The notes under the pieces: model-generated | Seen by the model: the letters and a program-made list of their open reading frames with translations, nothing else | Database searches by the model: none | Told to the model about the DNA's origin: nothing | From: Burkholderiaceae bacterium | GTDB lineage: Bacteria > Pseudomonadota > Gammaproteobacteria > Burkholderiales > Burkholderiaceae | Assembly: GCA_947470165.1 (NCBI GenBank) | Contig: CANISN010000035.1 | Location: 1-11,704, forward strand | Length of the DNA stretch: 11,704 nt | Reading direction: 5' to 3' | Shown here: in pieces, positions 1 through 7,273 of the stretch | How the letters are laid out: every line of letters starts with the position of its first letter | How positions within the stretch are numbered: position 1 is the stretch's first letter | Made by a program: the position numbers and the translations under genes

Positions 1-1531
1 TCACTTTCGGAGTGATGTAGTAGCTAGGCGTAATCTGGGGAAGGGCCATGGCGCCCTTGATCACCGTTCTATCGGCTTGGCTGAAAGCACCCGGAGCAGT
101 TGCCGCCAAGTTACCGCCAATGTTATAGGAAAAGCGCGTGAAATCTGTTGAAAAAGTCGTTGCAGGGCCCGTCGGTAAGGTAATGTACTTTCCACTAGTG
201 TCAGCAACTGCTGGTGTTAAACGGTTGCTGTAGGCAGCCGTGACATTCGGCAGAATATTATATGGAGACTGCACTACCACCGTTGGATCTGGCTGCAAGG
301 TTTGGAATGTCATGGCGCGCGCGCCTACAGTCCAATTGCTTAAGCTCCCCGTCAAATTTTTATTGGTCCCGACTTCTTGGCGAAACTGACTGGTTACGGT
401 ACCAGCAATGCTTTGTGAAAAGTCAGTTGGGTACTTACCATCTGAAACCCGTGACATATTGGCATAACCTGTCCATGCACCAGCAATCGGGATGCCACCC
501 ATGCCTAAATCACCGCTAAGATTTTGCCTCTGCTGCCAGTCATAGCGCCAGCGATCGGTTCCTGTTTTCTGATCGTAAGGAAGATAATCTCCACCCAAGC
601 TGCCAGTGTATTGCTTATCTATGAATTGGTATTTAGCGCCTAACTGAACACCACGCTGACCCATTACTCGAGGAAGTAAAAGTAAATCGCGATTCGGGGC
701 GATATTTACATAATACGGTTGCGTGATATCAATACCATTATTAGAGTTATAGCTAGCGACTGGTGACAATATTCCAGAACGGCGTTGATTGGAAGTTGGG
801 GCAGTGAAATAAGGCACATAAGCAATTGGTATATCAAAGAATCTCATTACACCGTTTGTGCCAACCATTTCTTTTTGTTCGTTATCTATCTCTAAAGTGC
901 TGGCCGTAAAATACCAATCAAGATTTGCTGGAGTACAAGTTGTGTAAGTAGCTTTATCAAATACAAATACATCAGCAGTTTTAATTGTTAATTTTTTTGC
1001 ATTACCACTAGCGCGGTTATCACGTAGCTCATAATTTGGCGTCTCCATTTCACCTTCACGTGCGTCTACTCTGAAGCGTGCCTTAGGACCTTTAAATAAT
1101 GTATTCTCTTTTGAGAATTCAGTATTGCCAGACAAATTTGCTACATCAGTATCGGGATCATATTTAATTTCATCCGCTTTAATTACTGTACCGTTACGAC
1201 GAATTTGTGCCCGACCTTTTAAACGCATTTCCCGATCAACAATTCCATCGATCGAATCACTAGAGGTGAACGTTAGGGCATTGCTGTCGGCAATAGGCTT
1301 TCCAACGCGCAACTGATCATCTAATTTCAGCACAGTGACATCACCACGATCAGGTATCAAAACAGAATTTGCAGAGTTACTTAAGGACTGTGCCGATTGG
1401 GGTAAAGGAGCGGGGGCCTGAGCGCTTACTAAAAGCGCAAATTGTGACAATGCAACCCCCATCATTACTCGCAGGGTGACAGCTAAAAAAAGAGGGGCGC
1501 AAAAGCCGGCGCGACGGCGATAATGACTCAT
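1..1531 (-). CDS. lptD: LPS-assembly protein LptD (OstA/Imp), 3' part outside window
   Basis: LptD is the outer-membrane barrel that, plugged by LptE, receives lipopolysaccharide from the LptA bridge and inserts it in the outer leaflet. About 510 codons are present and the frame is open to the left edge, so the rest of the barrel and the stop lie outside. Residues 1-39 form a signal peptide (RRR at 5-7, hydrophobic stretch, probable AQA cleavage at 37-39). Residues about 65-190 match the LptA-like N-terminal domain (LKGRAQIRRNGTVIKADEIKYD from 104 on). YTTCTP at 196-201 gives C199, which aligns with E. coli C173, and QRRSGILSP at 249-257 with the QPYYVNIAPNRD segment from 271 marks the start of the barrel. 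No cysteine lies between the signal peptide and C199, so the E. coli C31 partner is missing. The start at 1531 gives a normal signal peptide. It is divergent from amgK, as I recall for Pseudomonas. Surface barrel positions cannot be judged here. Assignment is secure. Confidence 0.96.
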   Translation of the reverse strand, partial: MSHYRRRAGFCAPLFLAVTLRVMMGVALSQFALLVSAQAPAPLPQSAQSLSNSANSVLIPDRGDVTVLKLDDQLRVGKPIADSNALTFTSSDSIDGIVDREMRLKGRAQIRRNGTVIKADEIKYDPDTDVANLSGNTEFSKENTLFKGPKARFRVDAREGEMETPNYELRDNRASGNAKKLTIKTADVFVFDKATYTTCTPANLDWYFTASTLEIDNEQKEMVGTNGVMRFFDIPIAYVPYFTAPTSNQRRSGILSPVASYNSNNGIDITQPYYVNIAPNRDLLLLPRVMGQRGVQLGAKYQFIDKQYTGSLGGDYLPYDQKTGTDRWRYDWQQRQNLSGDLGMGGIPIAGAWTGYANMSRVSDGKYPTDFSQSIAGTVTSQFRQEVGTNKNLTGSLSNWTVGARAMTFQTLQPDPTVVVQSPYNILPNVTAAYSNRLTPAVADTSGKYITLPTGPATTFSTDFTRFSYNIGGNLAATAPGAFSQADRTVIKGAMALPQITPSYYITPKV

Positions 1532-1547
1532 AGATCCAGACCCGCCT

Positions 1548-1554
1548 TATTATA
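1548..1554. promoter_or_regulatory. Shared -10 region between lptD and amgK (possible bidirectional promoter)
   Basis: The sequence TATTATA reads TATAAT on the minus strand (1554 to 1549, a perfect -10) and TATTAT on the plus strand (1548-1553, one mismatch). Predicted transcription starts are near 1542 for lptD, leaving about an 11-nt leader, and near 1560 for amgK, leaving about a 5-nt leader. I see no convincing -35 at normal spacing on either strand. The best on the plus strand is ATGACT at 1523-1528, with a long 19-bp spacer. The lptD direction is the stronger call. The amgK direction is inferred from the lack of other upstream space. Confidence 0.45.
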
Positions 1555-1564
1555 CGAATCGACC

Positions 1565-2566
1565 ATGACTGACTCTCGCTTAGACACCCTCCGTAACTGG
1601 CTAAAAGGCCTTGAAGCTAGCTGGCAATTAGATCTGCTCAGTTTAACCCCTGCCTCGGCAGATGCCAGCTTTCGGCGGTATTTTCGGATTGGGTCCAAAA
1701 AACCGGGTTTTCCAACTTTGATCGTGATGGATGCCCCTCCCCAACATGAGCCTTTAAACAGCTTTATTCAGGTCGATTTATTGCTTGCAAATGCCGGTTT
1801 AAATACTCCTAAAATCTTAGAAAAGAATGTAGTTGAAGGCTTTCTTTTACTTAGCGACTTGGGCACAAAAACTTACCTTGCAGAACTCAATCCTGCTAGC
1901 GCAGATCATCTGTATAAAGCTGCAACTCATGCTTTAGTGCAAATGCAATTGGCTAGTAAGCCAGCTATATTGCCGAACTATGATGAAGCACTCTTACAAC
2001 GTGAGTTAGATCTTTTTCCGGAGTGGTACCTAAAGAAACATCTGGGAACTAAATTAACAGATCTTCAAAATTCTCAAATCAAGCAAGCATTTGAGTTGAT
2101 TATTCAAAATAATTTAGCTCAAGCAAAAGTTTACGTTCATCGTGATTACCATTCACGCAATCTCATGGTGACTGAAGAAAATAATCCTGGAGTAATTGAT
2201 TTTCAAGATGCCGTTTATGGTCCTATTACTTACGATGCTGCTTCTCTCTGGCGTGATGCTTATATTACATGGCCCGAAGAACGTGTGATTGATTGGGTAA
2301 TTAAATTTTGGGAGGCTGGTCGCAAAGTAGGACTACCAATGCCAAATGATTTTGGTCAGTTTTATCGTGACTTTGAGTGGATAGGTTTACAACGACATCT
2401 TAAAGTCTTGGGTATTTTTGCAAGATTATTTCATCGCGACGGAAAAGATGGTTATCTCAAAGAGATACCATTAGTACTCGAGTATGCAATTACCACTGCC
2501 AATCGCTATATTGAATTAAAGCCTTTGGCGCGTATTCTGGAATCAACGCGCGCAACTAAGGAATAA
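1565..2566 (+). CDS. amgK: N-acetylmuramate/N-acetylglucosamine anomeric kinase AmgK
   Basis: AmgK is a cytoplasmic sugar kinase that phosphorylates MurNAc (and GlcNAc) at C1 in the peptidoglycan recycling route known from Pseudomonas. The product goes to MurU. The 333-residue protein has the aminoglycoside-phosphotransferase fold: ASFRRYFRI near residues 34-42 as the early lobe, the catalytic loop VHRDYHSRNLM at 191-201 (H192, R193, D194 and N199 as the Brenner-type motif) and DFQDA at 212-216 as the metal-binding DFG-like loop. The frame is open from an upstream ATG at 1523, but that start would overlap the lptD start region and adds 14 residues without family resemblance, so ATG 1565 is preferred. 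No Shine-Dalgarno is visible for either. The stop is 10 bp before murU, which is the expected partner and the main support for naming it amgK and not a generic phosphotransferase. Confidence 0.9.
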   Translation: MTDSRLDTLRNWLKGLEASWQLDLLSLTPASADASFRRYFRIGSKKPGFPTLIVMDAPPQHEPLNSFIQVDLLLANAGLNTPKILEKNVVEGFLLLSDLGTKTYLAELNPASADHLYKAATHALVQMQLASKPAILPNYDEALLQRELDLFPEWYLKKHLGTKLTDLQNSQIKQAFELIIQNNLAQAKVYVHRDYHSRNLMVTEENNPGVIDFQDAVYGPITYDAASLWRDAYITWPEERVIDWVIKFWEAGRKVGLPMPNDFGQFYRDFEWIGLQRHLKVLGIFARLFHRDGKDGYLKEIPLVLEYAITTANRYIELKPLARILESTRATKE

Positions 2567-2576
2567 TTTTTCATTC

Positions 2577-3296
2577 ATGATGAATCAGCGCAATCTCATT
2601 CCATGCTTATTGCTTGCCGCAGGTAGAGGTGAGCGTATGCGCCCTTTAACGGATGAGCTACCTAAGCCGCTACTTACGATCAAGAATAAATCCTTACTAG
2701 CTTGGCATTTAGAAGCATTAGGCGCAGCAGGTATTCAAGAGGTAGTAATTAATCATGCCTGGCTTGGTAAGAAGATTGTGGATGCTCTAGGGGATGGTAG
2801 TCAATTTGGCCTGAACATTACTTACTCCCCAGAAGCTAGCGCTCTAGAAACTGCGGGCGGTATTCGGAAGGCATTAGCCTTACTAAAGCCTAGTGACTAT
2901 TTCTTAGTCATCAATGGCGATATTTTTAGCCCGAATTTGCCAATCCAGCAACTTTTGGATCAAATTACTAGCTTACGTATGATGCCTAGCAAGCCTTTAG
3001 CTCATCTTTTGATGGTTCCAAACCCGGTTCAACACCCTCAAGGGGACTTTTATCTTAAAGACTCACAAATACTCAATGAGCCTAAAAATGGCGCTGAAAA
3101 GCTTACCTTTTCCGGAATTGGTATTTACCACCAAGACCTATTCAAAGATTTAGAAATCGGTACTTCTGCCAAGTTAGCCCCTCTCCTGAAGGAGGCAATC
3201 CTAGAAAATCGAGTTTCCGGTGAAAAATATACTGGTCCGTGGCACGATGTAGGTACACCTCAACGATTACAAGAACTCAATGCAGCGAATGAATAA
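2577..3296 (+). CDS. murU: N-acetylmuramate alpha-1-phosphate uridylyltransferase MurU
   Basis: MurU transfers UMP from UTP to MurNAc-alpha-1-phosphate, giving UDP-MurNAc. This bypasses the MurA step of peptidoglycan synthesis, so AmgK-MurU is tied to intrinsic fosfomycin tolerance in Pseudomonas. The 239-residue protein is a compact sugar nucleotidyltransferase: LAAGRGERMRP at 13-23 and PKPLL at 29-33 form the nucleotide-binding signature, ETAGGI at 91-96 the next conserved loop, NGD at 113-115 the metal-binding Asp, and WHDVGTPQRL at 222-231 closes the active site. There is no C-terminal acyltransferase repeat domain, which separates it from GlmU-type enzymes. ATG codons at 2577 and 2580 are both possible. 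An AAGGA at 2558-2562 inside the amgK end is about 14 nt from ATG 2577, longer than ideal. The 3' end overlaps pepP. Without amgK next door it could be mistaken for RfbA- or GalU-like enzymes. Confidence 0.92.
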   Translation: MMNQRNLIPCLLLAAGRGERMRPLTDELPKPLLTIKNKSLLAWHLEALGAAGIQEVVINHAWLGKKIVDALGDGSQFGLNITYSPEASALETAGGIRKALALLKPSDYFLVINGDIFSPNLPIQQLLDQITSLRMMPSKPLAHLLMVPNPVQHPQGDFYLKDSQILNEPKNGAEKLTFSGIGIYHQDLFKDLEIGTSAKLAPLLKEAILENRVSGEKYTGPWHDVGTPQRLQELNAANE

Positions 3297-4656
3297 ATCC
3301 AATATTTACCAGCAACGCCGAATTGAACTAGCGAAACTTATCTGCGCTAAAACTGGTGGCGGGATTGCCGTCTTGAGCACGGCACCAGAGACTGCCCGCA
3401 ATCGCGATAGTGAATTTCCTTATCGTCATGACAGTGATTTTTTCTATTTGACTGGCTTTGAGGAGCCTGGTGCAGCCCTGGTTCTGAAAATCGCCGGATC
3501 ACACTCACAACCCCAACTGGAATCTCATCTGTTCTGTAGGCCTAAAGATGCTGAGCGTGAGATTTGGGATGGCATTCGCCTAGGACCAGAAGCCGCACCT
3601 GAGACACTAGGTGTGGAATATGCCCATAGCCATCATGAGCTAGACAATAAGTTGGGTGAGTTACTCGCAGATCAAGATGCAGTCTATGTTCGCCTTTCTG
3701 AAAGTGCCGAGACAGATCGTCGATTGCGCAATTGGATGAAGCAAGTACGAAGCCAAGCTCGTGCTGGCATTAATCCACCCTCCGAGCTTCATGATGTTGA
3801 GAGTTTGATTCATGAAATGCGTCTCTTTAAAGACGAATATGAAATCGACATCATGCGTCGTGCTGCTGTGATTTCTGCGCGGGCTCATATTCGAGCGATG
3901 CGCACCTGTAAACCTGGGCTGCGTGAATACCACCTTGAAGCAGAACTTCTTCACGAGTTTCGCCATAGCGGATCACAAAGCGTTGCCTACAACAGTATTG
4001 TTGCTAGTGGTGCCAACTCTTGTATTCTGCATTACCGCGCTAGCGATGCAGAACTTCGTAGCGGCGAACTCTGCCTCATAGATGCTGGCTGCGAATTAGA
4101 TAGTTACGCCTCGGATATTACTCGTACCTTTCCGGTAAATGGCAAATTTACTAGCCCGCAACGCGCGCTCTATGACATCACGCTAGCCTCACAAGAAGCA
4201 GCTGTTGCCGCAACTAAGCCCGGTAATACTTTCATGCAGCCTCACGAAGCGGCACTCAAAGTCTTAACCCAAGGCTTGCTGGATGAGAAGCTTCTCAAGC
4301 TTGCAGAATTAGGCTCTTTAGATAATGCGATTGAGACTGGCGCCTATCGTCGCTTCTATATGCACCGCACCTCACACTGGTTAGGCATGGATGTTCATGA
4401 TGTCGGTTCATATCGTGAACCACTTGGCACAGCAACAGATTCCTCAGAAAAGCCATGGCGCCTTCTAAAGCCTGGCATGGTTCTCACCATTGAGCCCGGC
4501 CTATATGTTCGCCCCGCAGATGATGTGGATGAGCGCTTTTGGAATATCGGCATCCGTATTGAAGACGATGCAGTGGTTAATGATTCTGCTTGTGAATTGA
4601 TTTCTCGTGGCGCACCAGTAAAAGCCGATGAAATCGAAGCACTGATGAGAAATTAA
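3280..4656 (+). CDS. pepP: Xaa-Pro aminopeptidase (aminopeptidase P, M24B)
   Basis: The enzyme removes the N-terminal residue from peptides whose second residue is proline, in the cytoplasm, using two metal ions. The 458 residues (E. coli PepP has about 440) show the N-terminal AMP_N domain (roughly 8-150, with RHDSDFFYLTGFEEPGAALV at 49-68) and the pita-bread M24 domain. Metal ligands can be placed at D268 (LIDAG), D279 (SDITRTFPV), H366 (SHWLGMDVHDVG), E405 (TIEPGLYV) and E428 (GIRIEDD), a full set. The first ATG at 3280 overlaps murU by 17 bp. A second in-frame ATG at 3289 would overlap by 8 bp and is equally plausible. Neither has a Shine-Dalgarno, so translational coupling to murU termination is likely. 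ubiH follows after 10 bp, and pepP-ubiH adjacency also occurs in E. coli. Confidence 0.95.
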   Translation: MQRMNKSNIYQQRRIELAKLICAKTGGGIAVLSTAPETARNRDSEFPYRHDSDFFYLTGFEEPGAALVLKIAGSHSQPQLESHLFCRPKDAEREIWDGIRLGPEAAPETLGVEYAHSHHELDNKLGELLADQDAVYVRLSESAETDRRLRNWMKQVRSQARAGINPPSELHDVESLIHEMRLFKDEYEIDIMRRAAVISARAHIRAMRTCKPGLREYHLEAELLHEFRHSGSQSVAYNSIVASGANSCILHYRASDAELRSGELCLIDAGCELDSYASDITRTFPVNGKFTSPQRALYDITLASQEAAVAATKPGNTFMQPHEAALKVLTQGLLDEKLLKLAELGSLDNAIETGAYRRFYMHRTSHWLGMDVHDVGSYREPLGTATDSSEKPWRLLKPGMVLTIEPGLYVRPADDVDERFWNIGIRIEDDAVVNDSACELISRGAPVKADEIEALMRN

Positions 4657-4666
4657 ATCACCAAAC

Positions 4667-5824
4667 ATGCAAGCAGAGAATGTTGATATCGTAATTCAGG
4701 GTGGTGGGCCAGTAGGGCTTGCCTGTAGTACATGGTGCCTACAAAAATTCCCAGAAGCAAAGATTGCGTTACTAGACCGCAACCCCATTGATGATGTGGG
4801 CTTAGCGGCCGCGGATACTCGGGGGGTTGCTCTCTCACACGGTAGCAAGCTACTACTCGATACTATTAATGCATGGCCTACTGAGTGCGCTAATATTCAT
4901 CGGGTGCACGTCTCACAAGTAGGCCGCTTTGGTCGCGCACTGATGACTCGCGAAGAACTCAAGCAAGAGGCACTCGGCCATATTATTCGCTATCGAGATA
5001 TTCATCTCACTCTGCGAAGAGCCTTGAGAGCCATTCAAACTCAAAGCCCGAATTTCATTTGGCGGCATATCAACGCCAATGCTGATGCTCATCAGATTCA
5101 AGCAAAATGTATTGTGCACGCTGAGGGTGGTCTTTTTAAAACGCAGGACTGGGTAGAGACTGGTCGTGACTATGAGCAATCAGCATTGGTCGGCTTAGTC
5201 GAAGTTGAGAATGCAGTGCCCCATCAAGCGTGGGAACGCTTTACTTCTGAAGGCCCACTAGCTGTCTTACCGAGTCACTATGGTCCGAATATTCTGAATC
5301 TAGTTTGGTGCGGATCACCCGTATCTTCAAAAGCTCGACTTGCTTTAAGTGATGTAGATTTCTTACAAAGCTTACAAACTGAGTTTGGCTCGCGCATTGG
5401 CCAATTTCTGAAGATCCAAGATCGTCGACTTTATGAGCTGGGCCTCAATTACCGCAAAGAAATTACTCAAGGTAATGAGGTGTGGATTGGTAATGCTGCT
5501 CAGACCTTACATCCCGTTGCTGGACAAGGTCTCAATCTAGGATTAAGAGATGCTTACCTCTTATCCGAAAAACTCAGCACCCTCTTTTCAAAGTCAGAAG
5601 ATCAAAAATCGACTGCTGCTATTGAGGTAACTTTGCAGGACTATGCCCTCAGTCGCAAAGCTGATCGCACTGCCACCATTGGTCTAACCGATTTCATGGC
5701 AAGAATCTTTACATCAAATCTTCTGCCTGTTGTGATTGGGCGAGGATTTGCTTTATCAGCCCTCCAGTGGCTCCCCCCAATCAAGACAGCCTTAGCGCGG
5801 CAAATGATGTTTGGTAGACGCTAA
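4667..5824 (+). CDS. ubiH: UbiH-type FAD-dependent ubiquinone-biosynthesis hydroxylase
   Basis: This is a class A flavin monooxygenase of the UbiH/UbiF/COQ6 group, which hydroxylates a polyprenyl phenol ring on the way to ubiquinone (C1 position for E. coli UbiH) in a membrane-associated complex. In 385 residues it shows the Rossmann FAD motif IQGGGPVGLA at 10-19, the mid-domain segment ERFTSEGPLAVLP at 190-202, and the second FAD motif beginning IGNAAQTLHP at 274-283 and continuing with GQGLNLGLRD at 286-295. The GN in place of the GD used by many flavin hydroxylases is the same as in E. coli UbiH as I recall it, and is a reason to prefer UbiH over UbiF or UbiI. It starts 10 bp after pepP. 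The position (C1, C5 or C6) cannot be proven from sequence, because some proteobacteria use broad-specificity paralogues. Confidence 0.85.
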   Translation: MQAENVDIVIQGGGPVGLACSTWCLQKFPEAKIALLDRNPIDDVGLAAADTRGVALSHGSKLLLDTINAWPTECANIHRVHVSQVGRFGRALMTREELKQEALGHIIRYRDIHLTLRRALRAIQTQSPNFIWRHINANADAHQIQAKCIVHAEGGLFKTQDWVETGRDYEQSALVGLVEVENAVPHQAWERFTSEGPLAVLPSHYGPNILNLVWCGSPVSSKARLALSDVDFLQSLQTEFGSRIGQFLKIQDRRLYELGLNYRKEITQGNEVWIGNAAQTLHPVAGQGLNLGLRDAYLLSEKLSTLFSKSEDQKSTAAIEVTLQDYALSRKADRTATIGLTDFMARIFTSNLLPVVIGRGFALSALQWLPPIKTALARQMMFGRR

Positions 5825-5897
5825 GACTCTGAAATACTCTCTGCAGCACAAGATCCCTACCGGTTTAATCTAAATCACAGCACTGACTGTATTCATC

Positions 5898-5914
5898 TGC
5901 CTAAAATTTAGGCA
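5898..5914. promoter_or_regulatory. Perfect palindrome containing a consensus Fis-binding site
   Basis: The 17 bp TGCCTAAAATTTAGGCA have 8-bp arms around a single central A. The inner 15 bp (5899-5913) match the Fis core consensus GNNYAAWWWTTRNNC at every specified position: G, C and the YAA/TTR steps are all present, with an all-A/T centre. It lies upstream of the operon that encodes Fis and is centred about 39 bp before the predicted transcription start, so it overlaps the -35 region. This fits autoregulation by Fis. Another palindrome-binding regulator is possible. Confidence 0.6.
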
Positions 5915-5930
5915 AATTTGGGTCCGATTG

Positions 5931-5939
5931 TGCTAAAGT
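5931..5939 (+). promoter_or_regulatory. Extended -10 promoter element for dusB-fis
   Basis: TGCTAAAGT is a TGn extended -10 followed by TAAAGT (4 of 6 matches to TATAAT, with T1, A2 and T6 kept). No good -35 exists 16-18 bp upstream, where the Fis-like palindrome ends, which is tolerable for an extended -10. The predicted transcription start is near 5945. Phased AAATTT tracts at 5904-5909 and 5914-5919 lie just upstream and may add curvature. Confidence 0.45.
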
Positions 5940-5989
5940 GACAACCTTTCCCAAAGATAAGACACCCTCCAGAATCCAGCCTATAGAAA

Positions 5990-7006
5990 ATGAAGATTGG
6001 CTCACACATTCTCGCAAATAGATTGTTTGTTGCCCCCATGGCAGGGGTAACGGATCGCCCATTTCGACAGCTTTGTAAAAAGCTGGGTGCTGGTTATGCC
6101 GTTTCTGAAATGGTCGCTTCAAATGCATTGCTGTGGAAGAGTGAAAAAACCCAGCGTCGTGCCAATCACCAAGGCGAATTTAAGCCCATCGCTGTTCAAA
6201 TCGCTGGCGCTGATCCGAAGATGATGGCAGCAGCTGCTAAACTCAATGTTGATCATGGTGCCCAGATTATTGATATCAATATGGGCTGCCCTGCTAAAAA
6301 GGTATGTAATGTTGCAGCTGGCTCAGCGCTCTTAAAAGACGAGCCCTTAGTGCAACAAATTTTAGAGGCTGTAGTTCAGGCGGTAGGTGTAGGGCCTGAT
6401 GCAGTCCCCGTGACCCTAAAGATTCGTACTGGCTGGGATCGTGAGCATAAAAATGCGATTCACATAGCTCGCCTTGCAGAAAAATCTGGCATCTCCATGC
6501 TGACCATTCATGGCCGCACGAGAGCCGATCTGTATCACGGTGAAGCGGAATACGAAACGATTAGCGCAGTGAAAAATAGCGTTTCAATTCCGGTGGTTGC
6601 GAATGGGGATATCACCACCCCAGAAAAAGCAGCATTTGTTTTAAATGAAACTGGCGCAGATGCCATCATGATTGGTCGCGCGGCTCAAGGACGTCCTTGG
6701 ATTTTTCGGGAAATTAACCATTTTCTGGAGACAGGTGGAAAATTACCAACACCCCAAATCAATGAAATTCAGGACATTATGAATGCGCACCTCATTGATC
6801 ACTATGAGTTCTATGGTGAATATATTGGATTGCGGACAGCACGCAAACATATCGGCTGGTATTGCAAAGGTTTGCGTAACTCCCATGCATTTCGTCAAAG
6901 AATGAATACCGCCGATGATTGCAAAACCCAATTACAGATGGTCAATGATTTTTTTGATGAGATGAAATCCCATTCAGATAGTTTGTTATTTTTAGAAGCA
7001 GCCTAA
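5990..7006 (+). CDS. dusB: tRNA-dihydrouridine synthase DusB
   Basis: DusB uses FMN and NADPH to reduce uridine to dihydrouridine in the tRNA D-loop (U17 in E. coli). The 338 residues (E. coli has 321) begin with the TIM barrel: RLFVAPMAGVTDRPFRQL at 11-28 binds FMN. DINMGCPAKKVC around 95-106 carries catalytic C100, at the same number as I recall for E. coli. KIRTGWD near 143-149 and TIHGRTRADLYHGEA are the next conserved segments. VVANGDI and IMIGRAAQGRPWIF are the phosphate-binding end of the barrel, followed by a helical tRNA-binding domain. The start at 5990 gives the usual short N-terminus before the first strand, and no Shine-Dalgarno is visible. Adjacency to fis, 27 bp downstream, separates it from DusA and DusC. 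Confidence 0.96.
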   Translation: MKIGSHILANRLFVAPMAGVTDRPFRQLCKKLGAGYAVSEMVASNALLWKSEKTQRRANHQGEFKPIAVQIAGADPKMMAAAAKLNVDHGAQIIDINMGCPAKKVCNVAAGSALLKDEPLVQQILEAVVQAVGVGPDAVPVTLKIRTGWDREHKNAIHIARLAEKSGISMLTIHGRTRADLYHGEAEYETISAVKNSVSIPVVANGDITTPEKAAFVLNETGADAIMIGRAAQGRPWIFREINHFLETGGKLPTPQINEIQDIMNAHLIDHYEFYGEYIGLRTARKHIGWYCKGLRNSHAFRQRMNTADDCKTQLQMVNDFFDEMKSHSDSLLFLEAA

Positions 7007-7033
7007 ATTTAATTTTCCTTATTTAATTTATCC

Positions 7034-7273
7034 ATGACCAATAAGCACCCTATCACCGAATGCATTGAGACTCAGCTACAGCGCTACCTAGAAGACCTCA
7101 AGGGAACGCCTCCATCCGACCTATACCAAATGGTATTAGCAGTAGTTGAAAAGCCGATGCTAGAACTAGTACTAGAGCATGCCAAACAGAATCAGTCCTT
7201 AGCAGCTCAATATCTTGGGATTAACCGAAATACGCTTCATAAGAAATTGATCGAATACCAAATCTTAAAATAA
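7034..7273 (+). CDS. fis: DNA-binding protein Fis, short form
   Basis: Fis is a homodimeric nucleoid protein that bends DNA and regulates growth-related promoters. The 79 residues align without internal gaps to the E. coli protein (98 aa) from about residue 21 onwards: SDLYQMVLAVVEKPMLELVL at 28-47 is the dimer core, and N53 to K71 is the helix-turn-helix. Contact residues keep N53, N64, R65, T67, K70 and K71 (E. coli N73, N84, R85, T87, K90, K91), while E. coli R76 and R89 are L56 and H69. The N-terminal beta-hairpin arm that activates Hin- and Gin-type invertases is almost wholly absent, so invertase stimulation is not expected. The 27-bp gap after dusB is AT-rich with no Shine-Dalgarno, suggesting cotranscription. 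An exact Fis-type site lies upstream of dusB. The short length is probably normal for this lineage. Confidence 0.95.
   Translation: MTNKHPITECIETQLQRYLEDLKGTPPSDLYQMVLAVVEKPMLELVLEHAKQNQSLAAQYLGINRNTLHKKLIEYQILK

Larger units (their letters stand above)
5825..5989. other. 165-bp intergenic region before dusB, the largest gap in the window
   Basis: This is the only clear gap inside the ten-gene run. It shows no open frame with family resemblance. The left 70 bp look featureless. The palindrome at 5898-5914 could fold as a 7-bp stem, but no T-run follows it, so it is a poor terminator for ubiH. The right half holds the Fis-like site and the extended -10 described separately, leaving a predicted leader of about 45 nt before the dusB ATG. 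Confidence 0.6.

Noticed and set aside
262..519. Plus-strand open frame of 85 codons inside lptD
   Set aside because: The minus strand is continuous LptD across this stretch, and the plus-strand translation has no recognisable family. The same applies to the frame at 1125-1316.
1523..1564. Upstream ATG of amgK at 1523
   Set aside because: It would overlap the lptD start codon region, lies upstream of the predicted promoter start, and adds 14 residues with no family conservation.
5898..5921. Palindrome before dusB as an intrinsic terminator of ubiH
   Set aside because: At most 7 bp of stem with a 3-nt loop, modest GC content and no T-run after it.
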